A DNA stretch of 62,476 nt from Clostridium sp. (GTDB lineage: Bacteria; Bacillota; Clostridia; Clostridiales; Clostridiaceae), in contig NZ_JAGHFX010000089.1 in the NCBI RefSeq assembly GCF_017888565.1, forward strand, positions 1-62,476, given 5' to 3'. The notes below the pieces were generated by a model. It had not been told where the DNA came from. It did not search any database and saw only the letters and a list, made by a program, of their open reading frames with translations. Both the position numbers and the translations under genes were made by a program. Position 1 is the first letter of the stretch. Each line of letters starts with the position of its first letter. Below are positions 6,890 to 17,178 of the stretch, in pieces.

Positions 6890-8668
6890 CTACTTTGCAC
6901 CTCTCTTTAACTGATCATTAACATTTTTTAATTCAATTGCGATTTGTATAGATTCTTCAATTTTACCCTGTGATTCTAATAACTTTTGCTTACGTTTTAA
7001 TTCATTTAGTTTTTGATTCAATTTATAATTATCCAATTGCTTGATAAAATCTTGTATTAACTTTTTATTATCCTTGCCTATCAGTACACTATGTTCTTTT
7101 ATTTTTACAATTTCCTCAATTGTTTTTACATTCGTACATTTCGATTCTAAAAAGGTAATTATATTATTTATATTCCCCATTTTAGCTTCTTTAATAATAG
7201 AAAAAATCTCTTTATGTTCTGGAAGAATTAACTCATCTTGGTTTATTAACTGACTAATGTAATCAAAATACTCTTCACTCAAACATAATTTCATTAAAGA
7301 CCTCTCAGCTTTTATAAAAGCTGGCTCTAAATATAATTTTGTTCCATTTTCTTCCTTATTATTCATAAAATCATTTTCTTTTATATTTTTTGTCATTTCC
7401 TTTGATAATAAATCATATAATGTTTGTTCTCTTATACCTGTATTTTCAGATATTTTTTTAATATAGACATCTTTTTCTATAGAATTAACACTTGCTAATA
7501 TTTCTGTAACTCTCTTGCCATATTTAACTAAGTCATTACTATCTTTAAGATTAATTCCTTCTTCTGCTTTCTTAAGCCTATAATCGATTAAGCCTTGAGC
7601 ATTATTTATTAATTTTATAAATGCATCTTTTCCATTACTTCTCACATATTCATCTGGATCTTTTCCCTGTGGAATACTTAAAACTCTAACATCAAATCCT
7701 GCATCTTTTAATATATCTAGACCTCTCATAGTTGCTGCCTGACCTGCTATATCAGCATCATATGATATTATTACCTTATCTGCATAACGTCTTAACAATC
7801 TTGCTTGATTTGTAGTTAAAGCTGTACCTAATGAAGCTACTACATTTGTTATTCCATACTGATGCAAAGTTATTAAGTCCATATATCCTTCAACAATAAT
7901 GAAGTATCTTTCTTGCAGCTTGCTTTTTATTGCAAAGTTCAATCCATAAAGATTTGTTCCCTTTTGAAAAACTAAGGTTTCAGGTGAATTTAAATATTTT
8001 GGTTTTGAATCATCTAAAACTCTTCCTCCAAAACCTATTACCTTACCCCTATAATCAAATACAGGAAATATTACACGATTTCTAAATCTATCATATTTAT
8101 TTCCTGTCCTTTCAGAATTAGATACTAATCCTGCCTCAAGCAATAAATCATCTTTAAAACCTAACTTTCTTAAGTGAAATAACAAGTTATTCCAACTATC
8201 CTTTGCAAAGCCTAATCCAAATCTTTTTATTGTCTCTTCCTTAATACCCCTATTTAAAAAATATTCCTTCGCTTCTTTGGTTAATCTTAAGTTTGAATAA
8301 AAGAACCTTGCTGCTTCAACATTAACTTTATAGAGCAATTCTCTCTTTTTTGCAGCCGGACTTATTCTTCCTTTATCACTTTCTATTGTAATATTAACTC
8401 TATCAGCTAAATACTTAACTGCTTCAACAAACGGCATATTTTTATTTTTCATAACAAAAGTGATTACATTTCCTGATTCACCACATCCAAAACATTTATA
8501 TATTTGTTTATCTTGTGATACTGAAAATGAAGGTGACTTTTCATTATGAAATGGACATAGTCCTGAAAAGTTTCTTCCAGATCGCTTTAATCTAACTGAC
8601 TCAGATATTACATCTACTATATCATTTTGTTCTTTTACTTTTTCTAGAATCTCTTCAGAAATCTGCAA
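6890..8668 (-). CDS. dnaG: DNA primase DnaG
   Basis: A 592-residue primase that makes RNA primers at the replication fork. The CHC2 zinc finger is at residues 38-65 (CPFHNEKSPSF...YKCFGCGESGN). The N-terminal RNA polymerase domain includes FGGRVLDDSKPKYLNSPET. The TOPRIM domain follows, with IIVEGYMDLI and ISYDADIAGQAAT. The C-terminal part is the helicase-binding domain. The start is a TTG preceded by AAGGAGGTG. The first codons overlap the small ORF upstream by 14 bases, so translation may be coupled. Confidence 0.97.
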   Translation of the reverse strand: MQISEEILEKVKEQNDIVDVISESVRLKRSGRNFSGLCPFHNEKSPSFSVSQDKQIYKCFGCGESGNVITFVMKNKNMPFVEAVKYLADRVNITIESDKGRISPAAKKRELLYKVNVEAARFFYSNLRLTKEAKEYFLNRGIKEETIKRFGLGFAKDSWNNLLFHLRKLGFKDDLLLEAGLVSNSERTGNKYDRFRNRVIFPVFDYRGKVIGFGGRVLDDSKPKYLNSPETLVFQKGTNLYGLNFAIKSKLQERYFIIVEGYMDLITLHQYGITNVVASLGTALTTNQARLLRRYADKVIISYDADIAGQAATMRGLDILKDAGFDVRVLSIPQGKDPDEYVRSNGKDAFIKLINNAQGLIDYRLKKAEEGINLKDSNDLVKYGKRVTEILASVNSIEKDVYIKKISENTGIREQTLYDLLSKEMTKNIKENDFMNNKEENGTKLYLEPAFIKAERSLMKLCLSEEYFDYISQLINQDELILPEHKEIFSIIKEAKMGNINNIITFLESKCTNVKTIEEIVKIKEHSVLIGKDNKKLIQDFIKQLDNYKLNQKLNELKRKQKLLESQGKIEESIQIAIELKNVNDQLKRGAK

Positions 8669-8840
8669 GGAGATTCACCTCCTTACTAATAATTTTCGTC
8701 AACCTATATTCATTTCGACATTTTTTCTCTATTTCCTTCTTTAAAGGAAAATTTTTATGAAAATTTATTAAATCTTCTTTATTTATATTCTTTATCAAAT
8801 CTAAAATTCCTTTTAAATATTTACTTTTTATTGTATCCAT
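8655..8840 (-). CDS. Small hypothetical protein between dgt and dnaG
   Basis: A 61-residue, lysine-rich, mostly helical protein (KGILDLIKNINKEDLINFHK) that begins 4 bases after the dgt stop and overlaps the dnaG start by 14 bases. No strong Shine-Dalgarno is visible, so it would rely on coupling to dgt. The tight packing and coding-like composition favour a real gene, and the overlap could help translate dnaG. I do not recognise a family. Confidence 0.5.
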   Translation of the reverse strand: MDTIKSKYLKGILDLIKNINKEDLINFHKNFPLKKEIEKKCRNEYRLTKIISKEVNLLADF

Positions 8841-8844
8841 TTAT

Positions 8845-9873
8845 TTAATATATTACTAACTTTGGTACAAATAGAGAGTTAAATTTATTTAAACAATAAT
8901 CATCACTCATTCCAGCTATATAATCTGCAACTGCTCTTTTTAATCCTTCTTCTATAGCTATCTCTTTGTATATATTTAGTAATTCATCTTCATGAGTATA
9001 ATAATAATTTATTATGTTTTCTAAAATAAATTTCGCCTTATTTCTCTCTACTTTTAAAATATCCCCTAAGTAAACATTTTTAAACATAAATCTTCTAAGC
9101 TCTGTCATAGCCTCCCAAACCTCATTACTAAATTTTATATCAACTTCATTATTATTTAATGCCTCAGTAGTATTTTCTATTACATCTATAACTAAAGTTT
9201 CAATTCTTTGAGAATGGGTTTTACCTAATACTTTTATAACTTCTTTTGGTAATACATCTTCGCTTAAGAGCCCAGCCCTTATCGAATCGTCTATATCATG
9301 ATTTAGGTATGCTATTTTATCACTTACCTTAACCACTCTTCCTTCTAATGTTTTAGCTTTATTGTTGCCATTATCAAGACCACTATGATGTAATATTCCA
9401 TCTATAACTTCAGTTGTTAAATTTAGTCCTAAGCCGTTTTTTTCAAGTTTCTCAACGACTCTAACACTCTGCTCATTGTGTCTAAATCCACCTTCCAAAA
9501 ACTCATTCAATACCTCTTCTCCATTATGAGCAAATGCTACATGCCCTAAATCATGTCCTAATGATATGGCTTCAATTAAATATTCATTTAATCCAATTCC
9601 ACTGCCTATTGTTCTTGCAATTTGAGATACTTCTAATGTATGAGTCAACCTTGTTCTATAGTGATCACCAAAAGTCTTTATATAAACTTGAGTCTTATGT
9701 TTCAATCTTCTAAAAGACTTGCTATGAATGATTCTATCTCTATCAACCATAAAACACGTTCTCACAGCATCACTTTTTTCATCTCTTTTTCTTCCTAAAG
9801 TCGAAGTACTAAAAGTAGCTTGAGGAACTAATGTCAACCTTTCGAAACTCTCTATTTTTTCTCTTACATTCAT
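8845..9873 (-). CDS. dgt: dGTPase-like HD-domain triphosphohydrolase
   Basis: This HD-superfamily enzyme hydrolyses dNTPs to nucleosides and triphosphate. From the ATG at 9873, preceded by AGAGGTGA, the protein has 342 residues; the GTG at 9882 overlaps that site. Motifs are [29 protein letters not shown] (metal-binding His), [16 protein letters not shown] (HD pair) and [15 protein letters not shown]. Neighbours are dnaG and rpoD, so it probably tunes nucleotide pools near replication functions. Whether the true substrate is dGTP or another dNTP cannot be told from sequence. Confidence 0.92.
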   Translation of the reverse strand: MNVREKIESFERLTLVPQATFSTSTLGRKRDEKSDAVRTCFMVDRDRIIHSKSFRRLKHKTQVYIKTFGDHYRTRLTHTLEVSQIARTIGSGIGLNEYLIEAISLGHDLGHVAFAHNGEEVLNEFLEGGFRHNEQSVRVVEKLEKNGLGLNLTTEVIDGILHHSGLDNGNNKAKTLEGRVVKVSDKIAYLNHDIDDSIRAGLLSEDVLPKEVIKVLGKTHSQRIETLVIDVIENTTEALNNNEVDIKFSNEVWEAMTELRRFMFKNVYLGDILKVERNKAKFILENIINYYYTHEDELLNIYKEIAIEEGLKRAVADYIAGMSDDYCLNKFNSLFVPKLVIY

Positions 9874-10037
9874 ATATCTCACCTCTATATTACATATTCT
9901 ATATTTTTCTCTTTTTTCCTCTATTTAAACATATTTTATAATAATATATTTAATACCAATTATATTTTCTTTATACAAGTATATTTTCTTTTTTTTACTA
10001 ATATCTTAATAAAGAGTAATTATATAAGGAGAGAGTA

Positions 10038-11099
10038 ATGGAAAACATATTATCAGATTTAAGAGAAGAGCTGCTTCCTGTTAATGAGATAAATAATAAT
10101 ATTTTATGTCATTATAACCTTCAGAAAGCATCTATATTTAGCATTAAATTTAAAGATACAGAAAAGCAAAGGGCTGTATATAGAATAGATTTTAATGATA
10201 AAAGCTACTGTTTAAAAAAGGTTTATTATAATGAAGCAAATCTTTTATATGTATATTCAGCTATGGAGTGGTGTTATAGAAATGGCATTGATGTTCCTAA
10301 ACTATTACCTACTATAGATGGAAATAGATATGTTAAATATAAAGACATGCTATTTATCTTGACTCCTTGGCTTGACGGTGAAAAGTGTGATTTTGATAAT
10401 TTAGAACATGTTTTATTATCGTCGAAAACATTAGGAAAACTACATATAGCTTCTAAAAACTTTTCTCCAATAGCTGGTAGTAGCTTAAGAGAAGGCTTTG
10501 AAAATTATAATGAAACTATATCAAAACACTTTAACCAACTACTATTAAGTATAAATAACGCTCATAAATACAACGATAGATTTTCAAAAATATTCCTAGA
10601 AAATATTAATGAAAACTTAGAACTTGCTAAGATTTCATTTGAAGTATCATCATCAATTATCCCTAATGAACTTTCAAAATCTCTTTGCCATGGAGATTAC
10701 GTAAATAAAAATATATTAATAGATAACAATAAAATTTCTCTTATTGATTTTGATAAATGTAAAATGGATTATTGTTCTAGAGATATCTCATATTTTTTAA
10801 GAAGATTATTGAAAAGGGAAAATACTAATTGGCAAATAAATTTAACATTAGGAGTTCTTGATAAATATATGGAAGAAAATATTTTAAGTAGTTCTGATTT
10901 AAAATATGTATTAGCCTATATTGCTTTTCCTCAAAAGTTTTGGAAATTATCTAGAGATTATTATAAAAACATAAGAAAATGCAATAAAAATGCCTTTATA
11001 AAACTACTTGAAAAAGGATTAGATAGGACTGAAAATCAACTAGAGTTTACTTATGAGCTTATGAATTCATTTGAAAAACATTATAACGTAAAATTTTAA
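10038..11099 (+). CDS. CotS-family spore coat protein (kinase fold)
   Basis: A 353-residue protein with the aminoglycoside-phosphotransferase fold seen in CotS, CotI and YutH spore coat proteins. The N-lobe has YRIDFNDKSYCLKKV (the Lys position). The C-lobe has the Brenner motif SLCHGDYVNKNILID and the DFG-like ISLIDFDKCKMDYCSRDIS, then FLRRLLKRENTNW. The ATG follows AAGGAGAG. It is one of few plus-strand genes here, divergent from dgt and convergent with ppdK, with which it shares a bidirectional terminator. A late, mother-cell role is inferred from the family. Confidence 0.85.
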   Translation: MENILSDLREELLPVNEINNNILCHYNLQKASIFSIKFKDTEKQRAVYRIDFNDKSYCLKKVYYNEANLLYVYSAMEWCYRNGIDVPKLLPTIDGNRYVKYKDMLFILTPWLDGEKCDFDNLEHVLLSSKTLGKLHIASKNFSPIAGSSLREGFENYNETISKHFNQLLLSINNAHKYNDRFSKIFLENINENLELAKISFEVSSSIIPNELSKSLCHGDYVNKNILIDNNKISLIDFDKCKMDYCSRDISYFLRRLLKRENTNWQINLTLGVLDKYMEENILSSSDLKYVLAYIAFPQKFWKLSRDYYKNIRKCNKNAFIKLLEKGLDRTENQLEFTYELMNSFEKHYNVKF

Positions 11100-11127
11100 A
11101 GAGGAGGTTTTAAACCTCCTCTTTTTA
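11098..11127. terminator. Bidirectional terminator between cotS-like gene and ppdK
   Basis: GAGGAGG and CCTCCTC form a strong stem around TTTTAAA, flanked by A-runs on the left and T-runs on the right. It lies between two convergent genes and can end transcription from both. Confidence 0.9.
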
Positions 11128-11131
11128 TAAA

Positions 11132-13762
11132 TTATCTTTTATTTCTAACTTGTGCTTGTGCAGCAGCTAGTCTTGCTAATGGAACTCTAAATGGTGAACA
11201 TGACACATAATCTAATCCAATATTATGGCAGAACTCTACTGATGATGGATCTCCACCATGTTCTCCACATATTCCAAGCTTAATGTTTGGTCTAGTTAAT
11301 TTACCTTTTTCTACTGCTATCTTAACTAATTCACCAACTCCAGTTTGATCTAGCTTAGCAAATGGATCTTGTTCATAAATCTTCTTTTCATAGTAATCCT
11401 TTAAGAATTTAGCAGCATCATCTCTTGAGAATCCAAATGTCATTTGAGTTAAGTCATTTGTTCCAAATGAGAAGAACTCTGCTTCCTTAGCAATTGTATC
11501 TGCTGTTAAAGCAGCTCTTGGTATTTCTATCATAGTACCAACTATATACTTTAATTCAACACCTTTTTCTACCATAACTTCTTCTGCTGTTTTAACAACT
11601 ACATCTTTAACATACTTTAACTCTTTTATTTCTCCAATAAGCGGAATCATTATTTCTGGAACTATGTCAAATCCTTTAGTATTTTTAACTTCTATTGCTG
11701 CCTCAATTACAGCTCTAGTTTGCATTTCAGCTATTTCTGGATAAGAAACTGCTAATCTACATCCTCTATGCCCCATCATTGGGTTAAATTCATGCAATTC
11801 ATTAACAGTAGCCTTTAATTCTTCAAATGTTATATCTAAATCTTTAGCTAATTCATGAATATCCTCATCATTATGTGGTAAGAACTCATGTAGTGGCGGA
11901 TCTAAAAATCTTATAGTTGCTGGCATTCCACCTAAAGCTTCATATATTCCAACAAAGTCTTCTCTTTGCATTGGAAGTATTTTTTCAAGGGCTTTTCTTC
12001 TTTGCTCTTCATTCTTAGCCACTATCATTTCTCTAACTGCCATTATTCTATCTTCTGCAAAGAACATATGCTCAGTTCTACATAAACCTATACCTTCTGC
12101 TCCAAATTCTACAGCTTGCTTAGTGTCTCTTGGAGTATCAGCATTAGTTCTAACCTTTAATTTTCTGATTTCATCTGCCCATCCCATAAATGTAGCAAAG
12201 TGTCCTGATATTTCTGGTGTAACTGTCTTAACAGCTTCTCCATATATATTTCCTGTTGAACCATCTATTGAAATAAAATCATTATCAGTATAAACTTTTC
12301 CATCAACTTCTAAAGTCTTGGCTTCTTCATTAACTTTTAAAGCGCCACAACCTGCAACGCAGCAAGTTCCCATTCCTCTAGCAACAACAGCTGCATGAGA
12401 CGTCATACCACCTCTAACAGTCAATATACCTTCTGCTGCTATCATGCCTTCTATATCTTCTGGTGAAGTTTCTAACCTAACTAAAACAACATCTTCACCT
12501 TTTTCTTTTCTCTCTTTAGCCTCTTCAGCTGTGAAAGCTATTTTACCACAAGCTGCTCCTGGAGATGCAGGAAGTCCTTTTGCAATTGGTGTAGCTTTCT
12601 CTAAGTCTTCTGTATGGAAAGCTGGATGAAGTAAAGAATCTAATTGATTTGGATCAACCTTTAATATTGCTTGTTCCTTAGTTAACATTCCTTCTTCAAC
12701 TAAATCAACAGCTATCTTTAGAGCTGCCTGAGCTGTTCTCTTACCATTTCTAGTTTGTAAGAAATATAGCTTTCCTTCCTCTATAGTTATTTCCATATCT
12801 TGCATATCTCTATAATGATTTTCTAATGTATGAACTATATCAGTAAATTGTTTATATATTACTGGATTTTGCTCTTCTAATTTAGCTATTGGAAGTGGTG
12901 TTCTTATACCCGCAACAACGTCTTCCCCTTGTGCATTCATTAAGTACTCACCATATATTTTATTTTCTCCAGTAGCTGGATCTCTTGAGAATACAACACC
13001 TGTACCTGAAGTTTCTCCTTTATTACCAAATACCATTTCTTGTACGTTAACTGCTGTACCCCATTCTCCTGGAATATCATTTAATCTTCTATAAACTATT
13101 GCTCTTGGATTATCCCATGATCTAAATACTGCTGTAATAGATTCAATTAATTGAGTTTTTGGATCTTGTGGGAACTCTTCTCCCATTTCTTTTTTATAAA
13201 GCTCTTTATATCTTCCAACTAATACTTTTAAGTCATCAGCTGTTAAATCAGTGTCAACTTCAACACCTTTTTCTTCTTTTATCTCATCTATTAGATTTTC
13301 AAATAATCTCTTTTCAATCCCCATAACAACATCTGAGAACATTTGAATGAATCTTCTATATGAATCATATGCAAATCTTGGATTATTAGTTAAATCAGCC
13401 ATCGCAACTACTGACTTATCATTTAGTCCAAGATTTAATACTGTGTCCATCATACCCGGCATTGATACTCTTGCACCTGATCTTACAGATACTAATAATG
13501 GTTTTGTTAAACTCCCAAACTCTTTTCCTGTTAGTTTTTCTAGTTCTGTAATTTTTCCGTGGATTTCTTCAATAACTTCTTCTGCGATTATTTTGCCATC
13601 CTCGTAATACTTGTTACAAGCCTCTGTTGTAACTGTGAATCCTTGTGGTACTGGAATCCCTAGTAGAATCATTTCTGATAAATTTGCCCCTTTACCTCCT
13701 AGAAGGTTCTTCATTGAACCATTGCCTTCACTAAAAAGGTAAACGTACTTCTTTTTCTCCAT
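11132..13762 (-). CDS. ppdK: Pyruvate, phosphate dikinase
   Basis: This enzyme interconverts pyruvate, ATP and phosphate with PEP, AMP and pyrophosphate; in clostridia it can serve glycolysis or gluconeogenesis. From the ATG at 13762, preceded by CGGAGGAG, the protein has 876 residues, a normal length; the upstream start at 13786 would include the ribosome site. The N-terminal ATP-grasp domain has LLGGKGANLSEM. The phosphohistidine domain has GGMTSHAAVVARGMG with the catalytic His. The C-terminal PEP/pyruvate barrel has GICGEHGGDPSSVEFC. It lies directly downstream of ccpN. No PPDK regulatory kinase gene (yqfL/PDRP) lies between them. Confidence 0.97.
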   Translation of the reverse strand: MEKKKYVYLFSEGNGSMKNLLGGKGANLSEMILLGIPVPQGFTVTTEACNKYYEDGKIIAEEVIEEIHGKITELEKLTGKEFGSLTKPLLVSVRSGARVSMPGMMDTVLNLGLNDKSVVAMADLTNNPRFAYDSYRRFIQMFSDVVMGIEKRLFENLIDEIKEEKGVEVDTDLTADDLKVLVGRYKELYKKEMGEEFPQDPKTQLIESITAVFRSWDNPRAIVYRRLNDIPGEWGTAVNVQEMVFGNKGETSGTGVVFSRDPATGENKIYGEYLMNAQGEDVVAGIRTPLPIAKLEEQNPVIYKQFTDIVHTLENHYRDMQDMEITIEEGKLYFLQTRNGKRTAQAALKIAVDLVEEGMLTKEQAILKVDPNQLDSLLHPAFHTEDLEKATPIAKGLPASPGAACGKIAFTAEEAKERKEKGEDVVLVRLETSPEDIEGMIAAEGILTVRGGMTSHAAVVARGMGTCCVAGCGALKVNEEAKTLEVDGKVYTDNDFISIDGSTGNIYGEAVKTVTPEISGHFATFMGWADEIRKLKVRTNADTPRDTKQAVEFGAEGIGLCRTEHMFFAEDRIMAVREMIVAKNEEQRRKALEKILPMQREDFVGIYEALGGMPATIRFLDPPLHEFLPHNDEDIHELAKDLDITFEELKATVNELHEFNPMMGHRGCRLAVSYPEIAEMQTRAVIEAAIEVKNTKGFDIVPEIMIPLIGEIKELKYVKDVVVKTAEEVMVEKGVELKYIVGTMIEIPRAALTADTIAKEAEFFSFGTNDLTQMTFGFSRDDAAKFLKDYYEKKIYEQDPFAKLDQTGVGELVKIAVEKGKLTRPNIKLGICGEHGGDPSSVEFCHNIGLDYVSCSPFRVPLARLAAAQAQVRNKR

Positions 13763-13854
13763 CTCAATACTCCTCCGTTCAATCAAATTGAATATATATA
13801 CTAACAGTACTTTTGCACTGTAGTTACCCTAAATAAATTACCCATAGTCTTCTC

Positions 13855-14493
13855 TTAATTGCCTTCTCCAAGCTTAACAAAAAGCTTTGTTATGTTAGTT
13901 TTTGATATCTTTCCAACTATTTTAAATTGATTTTTTTCATTAGCTGCTGTTTCTATTTTTTCTACTATTGGAATACTATCAATCTCATGCTCAATAATCT
14001 TCTTTGCTAGGCTATAAGCACTATCTTCTGCATATCCACATATGATATTTGGCATTCTAGTCATTATAACTCCAACAGGAACTTTATGAATATCAGTTCC
14101 CCCTATAGCATTTTTCAAAAAATCTTTTCTAGAAACCGCTCCAACAAGCACCCCGTTACTTTCCACAAACAATGTACCTACATCATTTAAGAATAAGAAT
14201 ACGATTGCATCATACACTGTAGTTTCCTCATTTACTGTAACCGGTTTAGACATAATTTCTCCAACTAAAACCTTCGAAATATTTTCTAATATTCTAGTAT
14301 TTTGTGCTTCTCCTAAATATACATAACCAACCTTAGGTCTAGCATCAAGTATCCCTATCATTGTTAAAATAGCTAAATCTGCTCTTAATGCTGCTCTAGT
14401 TACACCAAGATGCTCTGCTAAAGCTTCGCTTGTAACAGGCTGTCCTTCTTTTACTATCCTTATAATTTCCTCTTGCCTTTGTGATAACTTCAA
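13855..14493 (-). CDS. ccpN: CcpN-type repressor, HTH plus two CBS domains
   Basis: A 212-residue protein. The N-terminal HTH (LSQRQEEIIRIVKEGQPVTS, EALAEHLGVTRAALRADLA) is followed by two CBS domains (VGEIMSKPVTVNEETTVYDA and VGVIMTRMPNIICGYAEDSA). CcpN in Bacillus represses gluconeogenic genes when sugars are present and senses ATP/ADP through CBS. Here it lies directly upstream of ppdK, a PEP-forming enzyme, so ppdK is a likely target. The two genes could share a transcript or ppdK may have its own promoter in the 92-base gap. Confidence 0.88.
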   Translation of the reverse strand: MKLSQRQEEIIRIVKEGQPVTSEALAEHLGVTRAALRADLAILTMIGILDARPKVGYVYLGEAQNTRILENISKVLVGEIMSKPVTVNEETTVYDAIVFLFLNDVGTLFVESNGVLVGAVSRKDFLKNAIGGTDIHKVPVGVIMTRMPNIICGYAEDSAYSLAKKIIEHEIDSIPIVEKIETAANEKNQFKIVGKISKTNITKLFVKLGEGN

Positions 14494-14517
14494 ATTTATC
14501 CCTCTTTCTGCATTTAC

Positions 14518-14644
14518 AAGGAATATTCAGATAATTTAGATTTGTTTGATTAGTGTGATATTTACAATCTAATTATAACATTTTCTAAAAGTTTGACTAT
14601 ACTTAATTTTCTGAAAAATCAGTCATATTAGCTGAATATTCCTT
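14518..14644. repeat. 13-base inverted pair flanking the ccpN upstream region
   Basis: AAGGAATATTCAG at 14518-14530 and CTGAATATTCCTT at 14632-14644 are exact inverted copies about 100 bases apart. The core GAATATTC is itself a palindrome. They flank the ccpN promoter region, which has a TATAAT on the minus strand near 14575. They look like paired operator sites, possibly allowing looping. No binding protein is known from sequence. Confidence 0.5.
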
Positions 14645-14697
14645 TTCTGTTTATTTTATTCCACTGTATCTCCTGTTTATCTCAATTTTGCTTTAAT

Positions 14698-15318
14698 TTA
14701 GTCCTCATCATCAAAATTCACAGTATATGTAAATACATTTTCATCTACTTGCTCATTTTTATCGTATTTCTTTTTCTCATTATTATTATCACTACTGTTA
14801 AATTTTTCATTTTTAACTTCGCTTACTTTGTCTTTAAACATATAAGCAACATCTGTAGCAGCATCCTTTATATCATTAGCTGCCTTACTTATATATTTAT
14901 TGACAACTTCAACACTACCATCTGCTTTAGTTATTTCTATAGTTATTTGTGTTACTACTGCTGCAATAACGACAAAAGCTAATACAGGTGGAATAATAAC
15001 TGCAATTACACCTGCTGCTATTCCTGCATTGACAGGAACATCTACAAGTTCTTTTCCGTCTTTACTAACTTTAATTCTAGTTACATTCCCCTTATTTATT
15101 AAATCCTTTAACCACTTCTTAAGTTCATCTATAGTTTCATACTTTTCTTTTCCTGGACTATCTTCTATATAGTCTTGCTTAATTCCCTTTATTCCTTCAA
15201 TATATATTATTGCTTCTAGTACATCTCCATTGCTTACTTCAAGGGCATGTTTTGCCTCTGCATAGCTTACGCCAGTTCTCTCTTTAACTTGATCTACCTT
15301 TTCTAAAGTTATTTCCAT
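14698..15318 (-). CDS. UBA/TS-N and DUF4342 domain membrane protein
   Basis: A 206-residue protein. Residues 1-45 form a UBA/TS-N-like domain similar to the start of elongation factor Ts (LEKVDQVKERTGVSYAEAKH...NGDVLEAIIYIE). A DUF4342 region follows, with a valine/isoleucine-rich hydrophobic segment near residues 98-128 (AGIAAGVIAVIIPPVLAFVV). The C-terminal tail is highly charged and low in complexity. Function is unknown. Its stop-to-start spacing with recO is 6 bases, so it may be in the era-recO operon. Confidence 0.75.
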   Translation of the reverse strand: MEITLEKVDQVKERTGVSYAEAKHALEVSNGDVLEAIIYIEGIKGIKQDYIEDSPGKEKYETIDELKKWLKDLINKGNVTRIKVSKDGKELVDVPVNAGIAAGVIAVIIPPVLAFVVIAAVVTQITIEITKADGSVEVVNKYISKAANDIKDAATDVAYMFKDKVSEVKNEKFNSSDNNNEKKKYDKNEQVDENVFTYTVNFDDED

Positions 15319-15324
15319 ATCTAT

Positions 15325-16074
15325 TCACTCCTTTATATAATTTAACATTTCTAAGCTTTTTGGCTTTTTAGAATAGTTTGAAGATATAATAAATGTTGTT
15401 ACCTTACTTATATCCCTCTTTACATCTGCATTTACATTTAATTTATATATCTTATCCATAGGAGTCTTCATTAAAAACCTTATAGCATTATATGCAGGCT
15501 TTGAGATATAAATTCCATGTTCTCTTGAACATTCTTCACAAACTCCACCATAATGTGATAAAGATATGTAATTAGATACAGATATTTTTTTTCTGCAACT
15601 TACACAGCTTTCTAAATTTAATCCATACCCTGTTGCTTTTAATAATCTAAGTTCAAAGGATCTAATAAGCATTTCATAATCTAAAGCATCTGTATTAAGT
15701 AGATACATACAAGTTAAAAAATCTTTAAATAGCCCCTCATTTATTTCCCCCTCCTCTACACATATATCTATTAACTCACATATATAGGATGAGTAAGTTA
15801 GTTTATCTAAGTTATCTAATAAACCTTGGAAAGAATTAATTATTTTACCTTCTTGAATATTAAATAAACTTTTTCCTTTAAATAAAACATATTCTCCATA
15901 GCATAGAGGCAAAGTAAGAGATAAAAATTTACTCTTACTTTTTCTTGATCCCTTTGCTATAGCTGTTATTTTCCCCAATTTATTTGTATATAACCATACA
16001 AGTTTATCATTTTCTTTAAATTCTTTCGTTTTTATAACTACTGCATTTACCTTATGTAGTGACAGAAACACCAT
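15325..16074 (-). CDS. recO: DNA repair protein RecO
   Basis: RecO loads RecA with RecF and RecR during gap repair. The protein is about 249 residues, the normal length. The N-terminal OB fold has VNAVVIKTKEFKENDKLVWL and ITAIAKGSRKSKSKF. The zinc site in the C-terminal part has ESCVSCRKKI and GGVCEECSREHG (two Cys pairs). The ATG at 16074 abuts AAGGGG, so the following GTG or CTG may be the real start. It follows era by 9 bases, the usual era-recO order. Confidence 0.92.
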   Translation of the reverse strand: MVFLSLHKVNAVVIKTKEFKENDKLVWLYTNKLGKITAIAKGSRKSKSKFLSLTLPLCYGEYVLFKGKSLFNIQEGKIINSFQGLLDNLDKLTYSSYICELIDICVEEGEINEGLFKDFLTCMYLLNTDALDYEMLIRSFELRLLKATGYGLNLESCVSCRKKISVSNYISLSHYGGVCEECSREHGIYISKPAYNAIRFLMKTPMDKIYKLNVNADVKRDISKVTTFIISSNYSKKPKSLEMLNYIKE

Positions 16075-16083
16075 CCCCTTATT

Positions 16084-16974
16084 TTATTTAACCTTTTTAT
16101 ATCCTAACTCTTTTAATAGGTTTTGATTATCTCTCCACTCTTTTCTTACCTTTACCCAAATTTTTAGATTAACCTTAGCACCTAAGAATTTTTCTATTTC
16201 ATATCTTGCACTTTCACCTATTTTCTTTAGACATTGACCATTCTTTCCTATAATTATTCCTTTATGCGAATCTTTCTCGCAAAGCATATCTACTTCAATA
16301 TGCCATGTTCCATTTGGGCTTTGTTTCATTTGAATTATATCAACTGCTATTCCATGTGGTATTTCTTCTCTTAATGTTCTTAAAGCCTTTTCTCTTACTA
16401 TCTCTGATACAACAAATCTTTCTTGTACATCTGTTATCATATCATCTGGATAGTATTTAGGTCCTTCTGGCATTGTTTCAATCATCAATTCAACTAATTT
16501 ATCAACATTTTTCCCTCTAAGTGCTGAAATAGGAATTATTTCTTTGAACTCTAATTCTGATGAATACATTTGAAGAGTTTTTGCAACTCTCTCTTGAGTA
16601 AATTCATCAATTTTGTTTACTACTAAAAATACAGGAGCTTTTTGATTCTTCAAAGTCTCTATTATAAATTTATCTCCTCTTCCTATTTCCTCTTCAGGAT
16701 TTATTAAGAATAATACAAGATCTACTTCTTTTATAGAATCTTTTGCTGAGTTAACCATGTATTCTCCTAATTTATGTTTTGGTTTATGTATTCCTGGTGT
16801 ATCTACGAATACTAACTGATGATCTTTTCCTGTTAATATTGTTTGTATATTATTTCTAGTAGTTTGTGGTTTATTTGATACTATGGATAGTTTTTCTCCC
16901 ATTATATGATTTAATAAAGTTGATTTTCCTACATTGGGCCTACCTACTATTGTTACAAATCCTGATTTAAACAT
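16084..16974 (-). CDS. era: GTPase Era
   Basis: Essential ribosome-assembly GTPase that binds the 3' end of 16S rRNA. The 296-residue protein has G1 [10 protein letters not shown]2 in [10 protein letters not shown]3 DTPG, G4 NKID and G5 SALRG. A C-terminal KH domain follows ([20 protein letters not shown]). The gene heads the era-recO pair, and GAGGAAAA lies before its ATG. Confidence 0.97.
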   Translation of the reverse strand: MFKSGFVTIVGRPNVGKSTLLNHIMGEKLSIVSNKPQTTRNNIQTILTGKDHQLVFVDTPGIHKPKHKLGEYMVNSAKDSIKEVDLVLFLINPEEEIGRGDKFIIETLKNQKAPVFLVVNKIDEFTQERVAKTLQMYSSELEFKEIIPISALRGKNVDKLVELMIETMPEGPKYYPDDMITDVQERFVVSEIVREKALRTLREEIPHGIAVDIIQMKQSPNGTWHIEVDMLCEKDSHKGIIIGKNGQCLKKIGESARYEIEKFLGAKVNLKIWVKVRKEWRDNQNLLKELGYKKVK

Positions 16975-17178
16975 TTTTCCTCCTAATTATCTAAATCTTT
17001 TAGTTAATGCTTCTAGCATTATTTTAAAAGTTTTAATTAGATATTTATCCTTATTTTTATTTTTATTAATATTATTTTGTCTTTTGGATTTCAAAATTAT
17101 TGTACCTTTTATTATATCATTACTTTTTCAAAATTAAAGCATTGTTAATAAGATTTATAAAAGTACTAAGATACTATA

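Noticed and set aside
13347..13607. 86-codon plus-strand ORF inside ppdK
   Set aside because: Antisense shadow of a strongly conserved enzyme, without a ribosome site.
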